Virus record (IMG/VR): IMGVR_UViG_3300023276_000210
Coordinates: 1 to 37,470 of that record
DNA length: 37,470 nucleotides
Direction: 5' to 3' (one strand)
From: a virus
Shown: piece after piece, positions 23,998 through 32,473 of the stretch
Layout of the letters: each line of letters begins with the position of its first letter
How positions within the stretch are numbered: the first letter of the stretch is position 1
The notes under the pieces: model-generated
Database searches by the model: none
Told to the model about the DNA's origin: nothing
Seen by the model: only the letters and a program-made list of their open reading frames with translations
Translations under genes and position numbers: made by a program

Positions 23998-24396
23998 TTA
24001 TGTTACAATATCCTGTACTACCTCAAAGGTTCCGTAGAACCAAGTTTCAACAGTACCATCGGATATCAGTGTAGACTGAAGCCCATATACATATGTGCCT
24101 GCATCTACATTCATGTCGGCCGCTGCGATTGTTACAGTGAGTTCTCCATTTATATTTCCTGTAATATCAATATCTGAATCAGCAATAATAAGCGGGCCGT
24201 TATCGTATTCCCTAACCTCCATTTTGTATGTATAAAGGGTAAGGTCTAATTTTGTTCCGCTCGTGTCTTTTACTACAGCGTTCAATACAAACGTGTCACC
24301 ACGACGTGTACAAATGTTTATCTGAGCAGCGTTGTTCAAATTTACATTTGTAGGGTTGCTACATGAGCACGGACTATTTGAGCAGGAGCAGGACAT
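23998..24396 (-). CDS. Cys-rich-headed beta-sandwich protein, possible fibre adaptor (BppU/Ig-like)
   Basis: The 132-residue protein opens MSCSCSNSPCSCSNPTN with five Cys in the first 12 residues. A beta-rich domain follows (FVLNAVVKDTSGTKLDLTLY, TYKMEVREYDNGPLIIADSD, ending WFYGTFEVVQDIV). The 'strand-D/T-S-G-linear strand-TYKMEVR' layout resembles the N-terminal Ig-like domain of phage upper baseplate proteins (BppU type), which anchor fibres. It starts one base after the portal stop and lies 19 bp before the giant fibre, fitting a fibre attachment role. The Cys cluster could bind metal or form disulfides; the family call is tentative. Confidence 0.5.
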   Translation of the reverse strand: MSCSCSNSPCSCSNPTNVNLNNAAQINICTRRGDTFVLNAVVKDTSGTKLDLTLYTYKMEVREYDNGPLIIADSDIDITGNINGELTVTIAAADMNVDAGTYVYGLQSTLISDGTVETWFYGTFEVVQDIVT

Positions 24397-24397
24397 C

Positions 24398-26830
24398 TTA
24401 TGATATTGTTAGGTTGGTTACTATATCCTCACTAAGAGGTGGACGTTCGCCTTGACGTTGTGCAATTAATTTGCTTTGGGCCAACGCTTGTTTATCTATT
24501 CTTTGGTCTTTACGATTCTCTGCCTCAGCATCTGCTTGCATACGAACTCCGCTTTCCACTTGTTGCTCAATCACACCATACTCTCCTTTGAGTTGTTCTA
24601 TTTGAATCTTGAACTGATACTCTAGTTGTATGAGTTGCGCTTTCGCTTCTGTCTCTAATTGAATCCGCTGTGCGTCTATCTGGGCTTCGAGTTGCTTTTT
24701 TTGCATCTCCATTTGAGCGGCCACTTGTGATGCTTGTTGATTTGATTGAGATTGTATCTGCGCTTGCTGGGCCATCATCTCTTGTTGTTGCTTGATTCTT
24801 TTCTTTCTGCGAACCACCAAGAGTCTCTCTGCTTGTTCCACGTCTTTAATCTGGCGAATGGCAATCGCATCTTCAAGGTCAATTTCTTTTTGTCCAAGAG
24901 CAATCTGTATGTTTTGTTCTAGGTATTGCTTGTCCATTTCGTTCATCTCAGTAACAACCACTACGCCGAAGTTGTACATAGATAAGTTATCGAAAGAACT
25001 AAGCACGGCCATGTTGGTTTCTCCAACGGCATTTGTGTATACTTTATATAGTATACTATCTGGTGGTATCACCTGTAGACAGCGAACAATATCATCACAC
25101 ACCTTTTGATAAAGAACCATCGCGGCATTAGTGATGTCGTATATAGCGTTGTTTCCAGCCTGTACTGCCATTTGATTTACACCCACTAAGGCTTCTCCTT
25201 TTGGAGTGGTTCCATCCATAACCTCATTGATACCGGTGGCATCTCTAATCATTCTTAGGTAGTGATTGTAAAGAGAAACAAGTTCTTGTATGTTTCTAAT
25301 ATTATTGCCTATCTCTCTGACCGGTGGGTTTTGGAAACCTCCCTCTGGATTCTTGCTCCGGTAATAGAACACACCAGTTTGTTCGTAGATGTCTTGAATC
25401 TCTAGTGGCTGCAGTTCACCACCGCGCCCTAGTTGTACGTTCTCTAACCCTTCAATATCAATGATGAGTCCATCCGGTTTTGCTTTAGCAATGGATTGTT
25501 GTAGTTTCAAGTGCGTGATCTGGAGCATATCAGCAAACCCTATAACAGAGGATACCATTGACTTAGGTATCATCCCACGGATGTTAGTTGCTACAATGCT
25601 ATATGAAAGACGCGCACGTGAAATATCATGTACGTTCTTAGGTATGTTTTTCTTTGGCCCGTAGTTGTATAACTTCTCTGTACCCACAATGTAAGTACCA
25701 CCATATACCGTAGCGTTCTTCATGTACACCGCTTCTCTGTTGTATACAGATTGCTGAGGTGCGTTGTATTCGTTTCCTTTAAAATAGAAACCTATGTTCC
25801 CGTATGCTGACTCTTTCTTCTCGTATATGATATCATCAACAGACATGAACTCAAAGTCCATCACTTCTATTTTGTACTCATCGTATCCTTGGCGATATCT
25901 TGTACCGGGTCTGTCGTAACCAGATCCTGTTGTAGAGAACTGAGTGGGGTTGTTCCCATACTTGTTCATTACAGTCTTAGCAATCTCCTCATACTCTTGC
26001 TCTGTAAACTGGTTACCAGCAATGCGCTTTAAGTCCATGATTGTTATGTACTTAAAATGACCAGCATAGGTTAGGTCAGAGAATGTTGGGTCGTCTGTAT
26101 AGTTGTGTATAAATTTCTTTGGGTCAACATACTCCTCGTTGATTCCATAGTTGGGGTCATTGCTTCTTTTGGCAACACCCATCCCAAGAGTTGCTAGGTC
26201 TTCAACACAGCGACGGTAGATAGATTGATTAAAGTCATTCCACTTCAATGTCATCTCAGTAGCAATCTGAGCAGAGATTTCTGCGTCCGTCTTAATGTTG
26301 GTGTCTAAGAATATCTCAGTTTCTTCTGGTGTGTCTGGTAGTTGTCCAGGGTCTTGTTTAACACGCAGGCCTAGTGACTTCGCTTCCTCAATCATATCTC
26401 GATTCTCGATACGCAAGACGGTAGCGTTTTTCTTCTTATCCTTCTCTGTTCTTGAAAGGGGGTCAATGGCCTCAATCTGAGGGTATGGTTCTTTTGAAAG
26501 AATTTTGTTTACAACAATCTTAACAAACTTAGGTATAATAGGAACTGGCGTATAGTCTAGCGTCATCAATGTTCCATCACCATTGTTGTTATCGAGGGAG
26601 TTTAATATCTGACGATAGATAGATGTGTCTTGTGTTCCTTGCGCATAATCTCTACAGCGTTCCATCTCGCTGTTGCGTCGTCCGTACAATGAGTTTTGAT
26701 AGTCACTTCCAATCCATTGCGCAAACATAGCCTTCGCATATTGCAGACCATATTGCTTAGACATCTTCTCCTCAACACCAGATAAAGGATCTGGAAATGA
26801 GGATTGTCCATTTGTGTATTCGTTGTCCAT
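24398..26830 (-). CDS. Portal protein
   Basis: The 810-residue protein forms the ring through which DNA enters and leaves the head. A helical/beta body includes YTPVPIIPKFVKIVVNKILS near residue 95, SDPNYGINEEYVDPKKFIHN near 225 and, around residue 550, DATGINEVMDGTTPKGEALV followed by GVNQMAVQAG. That last region is a strongly conserved stretch in portals of crAss-like and related phages. The C-terminus (about 690-790) is a Gln-rich coiled coil (QMEMQKKQLEAQIDAQRIQL), like a barrel extension. Position next to the terminase supports the call. A TATATTTG element 20 nt before the ATG gives it its own promoter at the end of the terminase gene. Confidence 0.85.
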   Translation of the reverse strand: MDNEYTNGQSSFPDPLSGVEEKMSKQYGLQYAKAMFAQWIGSDYQNSLYGRRNSEMERCRDYAQGTQDTSIYRQILNSLDNNNGDGTLMTLDYTPVPIIPKFVKIVVNKILSKEPYPQIEAIDPLSRTEKDKKKNATVLRIENRDMIEEAKSLGLRVKQDPGQLPDTPEETEIFLDTNIKTDAEISAQIATEMTLKWNDFNQSIYRRCVEDLATLGMGVAKRSNDPNYGINEEYVDPKKFIHNYTDDPTFSDLTYAGHFKYITIMDLKRIAGNQFTEQEYEEIAKTVMNKYGNNPTQFSTTGSGYDRPGTRYRQGYDEYKIEVMDFEFMSVDDIIYEKKESAYGNIGFYFKGNEYNAPQQSVYNREAVYMKNATVYGGTYIVGTEKLYNYGPKKNIPKNVHDISRARLSYSIVATNIRGMIPKSMVSSVIGFADMLQITHLKLQQSIAKAKPDGLIIDIEGLENVQLGRGGELQPLEIQDIYEQTGVFYYRSKNPEGGFQNPPVREIGNNIRNIQELVSLYNHYLRMIRDATGINEVMDGTTPKGEALVGVNQMAVQAGNNAIYDITNAAMVLYQKVCDDIVRCLQVIPPDSILYKVYTNAVGETNMAVLSSFDNLSMYNFGVVVVTEMNEMDKQYLEQNIQIALGQKEIDLEDAIAIRQIKDVEQAERLLVVRRKKRIKQQQEMMAQQAQIQSQSNQQASQVAAQMEMQKKQLEAQIDAQRIQLETEAKAQLIQLEYQFKIQIEQLKGEYGVIEQQVESGVRMQADAEAENRKDQRIDKQALAQSKLIAQRQGERPPLSEDIVTNLTIS

Positions 26831-26850
26831 ACTTTAGATTGCTACTGTTG

Positions 26851-26858
26851 CAAATATA
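26851..26858 (-). promoter_or_regulatory. -7 element TATATTTG for the portal-fibre-enzyme operon
   Basis: The minus strand reads TATATTTG, 20 nt upstream of the portal ATG and just past the terminase stop. The run of closely spaced genes below it (24398 to 14816) includes the collagen fibre and its modifying enzyme. Confidence 0.65.
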
Positions 26859-26865
26859 CCTCTTA

Positions 26866-28965
26866 TTATTTTCGTATAATTATCTGACCTTTACGGAAGA
26901 ACTGCTTACTATTGAAATCTGATTTTGGCTTTTCGGGCCTATGACCTTGAGCCGCAAGAAGGGCTAGTCCGCTTGATATAGAAAGGTCATATTTTGTACG
27001 ATCGTCTATCTTAAAGTTTACCCAGTCCTCTAGGGTTCTCTCGAAGTACATCTTTCCGTACTCTAGTGTCTGCTCGTTTAGACCGACGTTCGCGTGTATA
27101 AAAGATTCTATAGCCTGTGCGTGCGCTTGTATGACGTCTTGTGAGTTGGATGGTATACCTTTAGTTTTTGTTTTGCTGCCGTAATTCGATGTAAGGTGAG
27201 CCGGTCTGTCTAGCAAGAAGTGGTCATAACCTCTTGATTCAAAGTGTCTTGCGATTCCGTATTTGTTATTCTCAATCAAAACAGGGTACCCATAAAACTT
27301 GGATGCCATTAATATGTCTTCATAAAAAATCTTTGCTAATGGTGGTCTTGAAGCGTACTCTGCTACAAACATATTCGATGGGTACTCAAGGTTGAATTTG
27401 TTAAAGAAATGACAAGCACCTTTAGATCCTCTCCCGTCCACTGTTGCATCTATATCGTAACTATCGACTCCAGCACATCCTAACCAGGCGTTCTCTGGTT
27501 TCTTTTTATTCCTTAACTCTACAGGTGGCATCCACGCTACCCTCCATCTTCCGTTGGGATCAGGACTAAACACTACCTCTGTATCCTTCTGCCCTAGCGA
27601 CCAAACAAAGTTTCCTACAACTACAGGGTTCGGGAACAAATCCTCGTTGTATTCTACCTGTTCGTATATCTTTTGTACGTTAAACAGAGATGCCTTTGCA
27701 CTGTCTCTAAACGCTTCGGCTTCCGTAAAAGGGAACTGACGTATAACTTCGTTTAGTTCATAAGAGTCTCCAGACAAACCTTTTCTTTCGTTCTTTAAAT
27801 AAGTCTTTGCTCCTAAGTTTATGTACTCACCCTCTAAGCCTATAATACTATTTTTGGGATCATCAATGACAGGCGTTCCGTACTTGTCGAAGAAACCTTC
27901 CAAGGCATCGTATGCTGGTATAAAACACCCATACAAACCACTCTTTGTCCTACCGTTTTCATTTCTGTCGTTTACATTACTTGCATAGTACAGTTCCCTA
28001 TACTGCCGACCTCCTCTGTCTAGCGGATTAACAGTGCTTCCTACCAATGCTTTGCCTACAATCTTTCTACCTACAAGCAAACAAGTTCTTTGTATTCGCC
28101 ATGCTTCTCGTATATCATTACCTTTTTCCCACTTACCAGCCTCATCCAAATACAAGATGTGTAGTTTCTCTCCATCATAGGCATTGTTGGTTGTGTTCTT
28201 CCAGTTAATAATTGTATTAAGGGCCTCACCTCTTGATGAGGTTTTGTTCTTTTTGGTAATTCTTTTTGATGGCTCACGAAAGGCGAGTTCCATTCTGGGA
28301 TTGGTAGTACCATCTTGAATAGGTTTAAAGAAAAAAGGCAGTGACTTATATATAGGCACCACCTTCTTCATGAATATATTTTCCTGTGCATCAGTACCTG
28401 TCTTAGACATGATGCCCAGTAGTTTCTCTTTAACCTGTGTTCCTTCGTTTACAAGCACTGATGCCGACATATTTGTGTATCCAGATCTGCGACACTTTAC
28501 ATATACCTGTCCAACACATCTCGGGTCTGCTACGCAAGCATCAAGGTGTACGAATAGTTCTCTTTGAAAATCAAGGTAGGATGGGTATCCGATATCAATC
28601 TTACACCACTGTAAGAAAAAGTAGTGGTTTCCGGTAATATAGGTAGGTACCCCGTTGTTGTAAAACCATACTCCATTTCTGCGTCTCTTGTATTCTTCAC
28701 TAATGTAGGGGGTGTGTTTGTTTCTAAAAGACTCTGGCATAGACATCCACTCTTCCATAGACTTTACTCTTTTGAGTTCGTCTGGTAATAGTGTGCGTTG
28801 CCAGTACTGTTCTTCCTTTGGCTTGTCGTGAAATAGTATATCCTTTTTGCGAGGCCGCTTTGGTAACTGTATGGGTAAGTCAAAGCATAGACGGACTTCT
28901 CCCTGGGTTTTGTCAGCACATATGTTGACTACAGTGTCACCTTCTATCTCTACGAGTCCTGCCAT
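26866..28965 (-). CDS. terL: Terminase large subunit (ATPase-nuclease)
   Basis: The 699-residue protein is the DNA-packaging motor with an N-terminal ATPase and a C-terminal RNase H-like nuclease. Visible motifs are a divergent Walker A (KCRRSGYT, 157-164), Walker B LHILYLDEAG (268-277, D274/E275) and a coupling motif STVNP (310-314). Nuclease acidic residues lie in GVDSYD (D501), VLIENN (E565) and TKYDLS (D660), with GRGSKGACHF between the first two. This atypical Walker A and the GVDSYD-GRG spacing match terminases of crAss-like and related phages as I recall them. It lies 28 bp after a small helical gene that could encode the small subunit, and its stop precedes the portal promoter. Confidence 0.9.
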   Translation of the reverse strand: MAGLVEIEGDTVVNICADKTQGEVRLCFDLPIQLPKRPRKKDILFHDKPKEEQYWQRTLLPDELKRVKSMEEWMSMPESFRNKHTPYISEEYKRRRNGVWFYNNGVPTYITGNHYFFLQWCKIDIGYPSYLDFQRELFVHLDACVADPRCVGQVYVKCRRSGYTNMSASVLVNEGTQVKEKLLGIMSKTGTDAQENIFMKKVVPIYKSLPFFFKPIQDGTTNPRMELAFREPSKRITKKNKTSSRGEALNTIINWKNTTNNAYDGEKLHILYLDEAGKWEKGNDIREAWRIQRTCLLVGRKIVGKALVGSTVNPLDRGGRQYRELYYASNVNDRNENGRTKSGLYGCFIPAYDALEGFFDKYGTPVIDDPKNSIIGLEGEYINLGAKTYLKNERKGLSGDSYELNEVIRQFPFTEAEAFRDSAKASLFNVQKIYEQVEYNEDLFPNPVVVGNFVWSLGQKDTEVVFSPDPNGRWRVAWMPPVELRNKKKPENAWLGCAGVDSYDIDATVDGRGSKGACHFFNKFNLEYPSNMFVAEYASRPPLAKIFYEDILMASKFYGYPVLIENNKYGIARHFESRGYDHFLLDRPAHLTSNYGSKTKTKGIPSNSQDVIQAHAQAIESFIHANVGLNEQTLEYGKMYFERTLEDWVNFKIDDRTKYDLSISSGLALLAAQGHRPEKPKSDFNSKQFFRKGQIIIRK

Positions 28966-28993
28966 TTAGTAATCCCAGTATATGAAGACTTGA

Positions 28994-29287
28994 TTACTTT
29001 GAGTATTGCTCTGCGAATCCTCCCGAGTAATCTCTTTCCTCTTTGATTTCTCCGTCTTTCTTAAGACCTTTGATAAGTTGTTCGAGTCTTTCTCTTTCAA
29101 CAATAAGTTCTTTAGCATCTACCGCTGTTTGTTTTATAGATTGCAACTCGGCTTTTCTTTGGGAGCCACTAAGTTCCTGGTCTACAGGCTTTTGTATTTC
29201 CTGTATCATATTCTCTATTGCAATCTGCATCGCCTGCATTAGGTTTACAGCGGTATCTATGTTGTTATACTTCTTCGATCTTGCCAT
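28994..29287 (-). CDS. Small helical protein upstream of the terminase, possible small terminase subunit
   Basis: From the ATG at 29287 the product is 97 residues (MARSKKYNNIDTAVNLMQAM). Almost all of it is predicted helix, including a charged coiled-coil segment (AKELIVERERLEQLIKGLKK), ending GGFAEQYSK. The start lies 23 bp inside the preceding GroES-like gene; an in-frame ATG at 29326 is an alternative. Its place directly before terL, size and helical nature fit a small terminase subunit that recognises phage DNA. No helix-turn-helix is obvious, so a head-assembly accessory is also possible. Confidence 0.5.
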   Translation of the reverse strand: MARSKKYNNIDTAVNLMQAMQIAIENMIQEIQKPVDQELSGSQRKAELQSIKQTAVDAKELIVERERLEQLIKGLKKDGEIKEERDYSGGFAEQYSK

Positions 29288-29921
29288 GAATTGATTGTAA
29301 ATAGGTTCTCCATAACTTCTCTCCATTCACCTCCATCTCATAGGACGAGTTCTTCCTGATCAGCACCTTGTCTCCAGGATTTAATTCTAGTTCCTTCAAC
29401 TTAGGTGAAGACCATCTGATGTAACCTTTCTTTTCTTTTGGTGGGTTAGCCTTGGGTATGAGTTCGATGATGTCACTCTTTATCGTTTCCTCTTGCTCTT
29501 CCTCTGGTTCTGGAGTAATGAATATCCAGTCACTAATCAACTCTATCTCTCCTGTGTCCTGGCATCTATATGCGTAGGCTTGACAGGATATAGGGTCTAG
29601 GTTACCTCCATAGTGGACAACGTATATGTCGTCATCTGGGTTTATGAATTGACCACGCTTCTTAGTTTCTTCTAACTGAACTGTTTCCTCGTTCATCATC
29701 ATGTGGTTACCACCAAGCACAACGTGATGATGGAAGTACATGGTATCCCCTACCTTAACATTCGTGTCGAATTTTACTGGTAGAGCCACAACCTCACCTT
29801 CCATTGTTCTGTGGGCAAACTCATCCCACTTAGTGTCGATATATATATCTTCACCATTTAATTCAATAGTATCCTTAGTAATCTTAGGAACCCTTACTAA
29901 GAAGTGATAAAGGGATTTCAT
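29265..29921 (-). CDS. GroES-like co-chaperonin with large insertion
   Basis: The 218-residue protein has the two halves of a GroES fold. The N-terminal part has FLVRVPKITKDTIELNGEDI, then EGEVVALPVKF (41-51) and VKVGDTMYFHHH (55-66), like the GroES EGEV and VKVGD strands. The C-terminal part has LELNPGDKVLIRKNSSYEME and a closing RTYLQSIHGKIEE, like the GroES end. An insertion of roughly 100 residues with an acidic stretch (EPEEEQEET) separates them where GroES has its mobile-loop region. Phage co-chaperonins (T4 gp31 type) help host GroEL fold capsid proteins, which suits a structural operon. The ATG overlaps the 2OG-oxygenase stop (ATGA). Confidence 0.55.
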   Translation of the reverse strand: MKSLYHFLVRVPKITKDTIELNGEDIYIDTKWDEFAHRTMEGEVVALPVKFDTNVKVGDTMYFHHHVVLGGNHMMMNEETVQLEETKKRGQFINPDDDIYVVHYGGNLDPISCQAYAYRCQDTGEIELISDWIFITPEPEEEQEETIKSDIIELIPKANPPKEKKGYIRWSSPKLKELELNPGDKVLIRKNSSYEMEVNGEKLWRTYLQSIHGKIEEV

Positions 29922-30466
29922 TCAAACTTAAGTTCCCCTTCTGGCTTTTTATCCCAGAGGTTTATTGCTATAGCCGATCTAGTGCCTTTTGTTACCGCTG
30001 TAACCCTGTGGTGTGTTCCTCCTGCGTCAAAGATGATTAACCTGTTGTGCTTTGCTTGAATGCGCTCTGGCTGTTTCTCTGGCCCGCTAGAGAATATCTC
30101 AAGGTATCCACCTTCAATATCCATTTCTACCGGATAAAACACCGTGCCAACAATAGGGCTTGACAGTTCACCCTTTGACTTCCAAAGTTCTTCGTCTTTG
30201 TCTAAGTGCATGTCGAGTTTATCGGTGCCTGCTCCTTCACCGAACTGACCAGTCCAGTATTCAAATCCATCTAAAGAAACGGATGGGTACATAGGGTAGT
30301 CTCTCCATATGTATGATATCAACTGTTTCTTTATGGTATCGTCTGGTGAGTTCCACCATCCGTTCCACCAGTGATAGGTTCCGTTCTCCGAGAAGAACTC
30401 TTTCTTGTTCTCCTCAAGTTGCTTAAGGAATAAAGGGTCTTTAATAAAGTTGTCTACTACAATCAT
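29918..30466 (-). CDS. Second 2OG-Fe(II) oxygenase
   Basis: The 182-residue protein is a compact double-stranded beta-helix oxygenase that would use 2-oxoglutarate, Fe(II) and O2. The iron ligands are H87 and D89 in DMHLDKDE plus H152 or H153 in GGTHHRVTAVTKGTRSAIAI; R163 would bind 2-oxoglutarate. These spacings are typical of prolyl-hydroxylase-like and related phage 2OG enzymes. It has no glycosyltransferase domain. It overlaps both neighbours by ATGA junctions in the terminase operon. The substrate is unknown: the collagen fibre, another virion protein, DNA or a host factor. The family call is firm; the link to fibre modification is speculative. Confidence 0.75.
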   Translation of the reverse strand: MIVVDNFIKDPLFLKQLEENKKEFFSENGTYHWWNGWWNSPDDTIKKQLISYIWRDYPMYPSVSLDGFEYWTGQFGEGAGTDKLDMHLDKDEELWKSKGELSSPIVGTVFYPVEMDIEGGYLEIFSSGPEKQPERIQAKHNRLIIFDAGGTHHRVTAVTKGTRSAIAINLWDKKPEGELKFE

Positions 30467-30702
30467 AGGAATTCACAATCATGTTCGATTAATACTGGCA
30501 TATCTTCAACAGTTTTCCAGAGCATAGTGCCCTCTTCTGCATTATATATGTACACAAGGTAACGCCTTATTCCGTATTTAACAAAACATCTTTCATCCAT
30601 GATTATGGAGTCAATGACTGACAACCCTGCTTTTTGACCTACATAGTAGGCCATAGCGTCTTTCGGGTTTGTCCCGATAATAATTTTTCTAATAAGTTCC
30701 AT
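30463..30702 (-). CDS. Small conserved phage protein, function unknown
   Basis: The 79-residue protein reads MELIRKIIIGTNPKDAMAYY then VGQKAGLSVIDSIIMDERCF and ends PVLIEHDCEFL. The opening KIIIGTNPKDAMAYYVGQ resembles a recurrent short motif I have seen in small phage proteins, without a known function. Predicted alpha/beta and soluble. It starts one base after the preceding stop and overlaps the 2OG oxygenase start (ATGA), so it is part of the same operon. Confidence 0.55.
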   Translation of the reverse strand: MELIRKIIIGTNPKDAMAYYVGQKAGLSVIDSIIMDERCFVKYGIRRYLVYIYNAEEGTMLWKTVEDMPVLIEHDCEFL

Positions 30703-30703
30703 T

Positions 30704-31003
30704 CTATTTATTTAACCAGTAATCTATTTTACCTGGGTCACCTTCGTCTTCGTCTGTGAAACGTGTTTCAAAAACTTCGTCTAAAGTCTCTGACATTAAA
30801 TCATACTCGTCTAGTGAAGCCATGTGCATACCTGTCATCAACTCATACTTTTCATCGTCCTGATCTGACTCTGGCACAAAAATACCAAAGCAATACACAG
30901 AGAGGTATTTTTCTTTACCTCCATAGGATTCCATGATATCTTCTATCTCCTCTAACTTCAGCCTTATAAGTTGGAATGCTTCTCTTCTTTCATTGTGGTT
31001 CAT
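30704..31003 (-). CDS. Small acidic protein, function unknown
   Basis: The 99-residue product (MNHNERREAFQLIRLKLEEI then EDIMESYGGKEKYLSVYCFG) is strongly acidic, with a helical N-terminus, a central beta segment and an acidic end (EVFETRFTDEDEGDPGKIDY). Its ATG overlaps the stop of the preceding fibre-like gene (TAATG). Nothing identifies a function. Confidence 0.5.
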   Translation of the reverse strand: MNHNERREAFQLIRLKLEEIEDIMESYGGKEKYLSVYCFGIFVPESDQDDEKYELMTGMHMASLDEYDLMSETLDEVFETRFTDEDEGDPGKIDYWLNK

Positions 31004-31977
31004 TATAACACTGCGTTATCACCCATGTACTCAACCTCCAGAGATGTGTTGACTCCATATACGGTATTACCTGCCCCGTCGGCTTGACCTGTAAGTCTGA
31101 CGGGATAACCTGCTAAACCATCCGAATAATAAAGAACCGAAAGAGTATATGTGCTTATTTTCCCGGCTACTGCTGGTACCGTTATCGTCCGAAGGGCTGT
31201 ACTAAGAACGTTTATATTGAAAGTCGCACCAGCCGTTAGCATTACCTGTATAGTTCCTGTTATTTTAAACCATCCTTCGGCCTCGTTGATCATAACAGAA
31301 TCTCTTGGATCACTATATGTACTAAGCAATAAACCAGGAGTGGTGCCTGAAAAATCGGTCAATGTACCAAACCATACTGAACTCCCAGTTGCTGTGGTTG
31401 ATGTAGTCGCAGATGAGTCCTCGTATATCTGTGCGTACAGAGCAAGCGTGTTAGTCGCTGTGCTGCTCATCGTTTGGTTTCCCTCTGAACGAGCATACAT
31501 GATACCTACTGTTGTACCACTTATAGAATTACTTACTGAATTTACTAAGTCTACTTGTTCAATATACTTATAAGCGCTTGCGCTTTCGTCCCATATCAAA
31601 TACTTGTCTGCATTTGCAGGAGATATAATCTGTCCTAAGTTACCTGCGTCTTGTAGTTCAACCGTGCTCCCTGTTGCTGACAGAGGAGTATTCGCTGTAA
31701 TAGATGCGGTTCCAATCGGGTTTGTATTGAGGTCACGAGTAACTACCACACCAGAAGTACTAAGCATTAACGCTTTAGTAATACTGGTTGATGTAGAAGG
31801 TGTTCCTGTTATCTTTAATTCCCCAGTAGTCTCTACTGTATCGGTAGAAAGTTTGAGCGCACTGTTGTTTCCGGCTCCGTCTTCTACCACTTGTTCTGAT
31901 GCTGAAAGTTGCGCTGACTCAAGTTTAAGTAACTTGTCAAACGTATCCTTTATTTTATTTCCACTAAGTGATGCCAT
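31003..31977 (-). CDS. Virion fibre / decoration-like protein
   Basis: The ATG at 31977 gives 324 residues; the frame extends to a TTG at 31998, but a TATCTTTG promoter element overlaps that codon. The protein begins with a short amphipathic segment (MASLSGNKIKDTFDKLLKLE) that could trimerise or anchor. Ser/Thr/Gly-rich beta repeats follow (LKLSTDTVETTGELKITGTP), then a beta-rich C-terminal domain ending TSLEVEYMGDNAVL. The layout is typical of head-fibre or tail-fibre proteins of marine phages. It opens the operon leading to the 2OG oxygenase, GroES-like protein and terminase. A C1q-like head is possible but not clear. Confidence 0.6.
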   Translation of the reverse strand: MASLSGNKIKDTFDKLLKLESAQLSASEQVVEDGAGNNSALKLSTDTVETTGELKITGTPSTSTSITKALMLSTSGVVVTRDLNTNPIGTASITANTPLSATGSTVELQDAGNLGQIISPANADKYLIWDESASAYKYIEQVDLVNSVSNSISGTTVGIMYARSEGNQTMSSTATNTLALYAQIYEDSSATTSTTATGSSVWFGTLTDFSGTTPGLLLSTYSDPRDSVMINEAEGWFKITGTIQVMLTAGATFNINVLSTALRTITVPAVAGKISTYTLSVLYYSDGLAGYPVRLTGQADGAGNTVYGVNTSLEVEYMGDNAVL

Positions 31978-31982
31978 AGTAT

Positions 31983-31990
31983 TACTTTTA
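31983..31990 (+). promoter_or_regulatory. Possible -7 element TACTTTTA for the winged-helix gene
   Basis: TACTTTTA is one base off TAnnTTTG and lies 18 nt before the ATG at 32009. TTTA variants also precede plus-strand genes at 12626 and 13931. Weak evidence. Confidence 0.25.
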
Positions 31991-31995
31991 CCTAA

Positions 31996-32003
31996 CAAAG
32001 ATA
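31996..32003 (-). promoter_or_regulatory. -7 element TATCTTTG for the fibre-terminase operon
   Basis: The minus strand reads TATCTTTG, an exact consensus match, 18 nt above the ATG at 31977. It overlaps the TTG codon at 31998, excluding that as start, and it is divergent to the gene at 32009. Confidence 0.6.
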
Positions 32004-32008
32004 CTCAT

Positions 32009-32473
32009 ATGCCCAAAAGTACTGTAAGCCGAAAGAAGAAGTTTAGAGAGTTCTCTAAGATAGACAAGAAGTATATCCAGGAGAACAGTATGAAGAACCT
32101 ACATTTCCTTTACAGGGATGCGAAGGATAACATGGATCTGGGAAAAGCCGAGGTCGACTTGCTCTTCTTTATATATGACCTGGAGTTCTGGACGATATCC
32201 TATGTTTCAGAGACTATGAATAGAAGCCATAAGAAGTTAGCGGATAGATACGTGTATCCATTAATGAAGAAGGGATGGATATACAAGCACTTTGATAAAC
32301 TCACGCCGAGCCAAAACATGGAAGACCATTTCTTTAGAGATGAAACCAAGATGAATTACAAGGTGAGATATGCGTTGACACAAAAAGGCAGGCTCAATGT
32401 GGCCCGCCTATATAGAAAGATGAGGGGTGAAGAACCGTTTAACCTTTCTTCGCCTTCCGAGCAGCATCCATAG
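32009..32473 (+). CDS. Winged-helix (MarR-like) protein, possible regulator
   Basis: From the ATG at 32009 the product is 154 residues; a frame running back to 31604 is antisense to the fibre gene. A basic N-terminus (MPKSTVSRKKKFREFSKIDK) precedes an apparent winged helix-turn-helix: helices in GKAEVDLLFFIYDLEFWTIS, recognition-type YVSETMNRSHKKLADRYVYP, the 'LMKKGWIYKHFDKL' turn and wing, and a final KVRYALTQKGRLNVARLYRK helix. This layout is like MarR-type readers and a family I recall from many phages. It diverges from the fibre-terminase operon promoter, so it could control it. Its 3' end overlaps a convergent minus gene by 35 bp. Confidence 0.55.
   Translation: MPKSTVSRKKKFREFSKIDKKYIQENSMKNLHFLYRDAKDNMDLGKAEVDLLFFIYDLEFWTISYVSETMNRSHKKLADRYVYPLMKKGWIYKHFDKLTPSQNMEDHFFRDETKMNYKVRYALTQKGRLNVARLYRKMRGEEPFNLSSPSEQHP

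Noticed and set aside
31604-32008. Upstream extension of the winged-helix gene
   Set aside because: It is antisense to the fibre gene; the ATG at 32009 begins a basic, sensible N-terminus.
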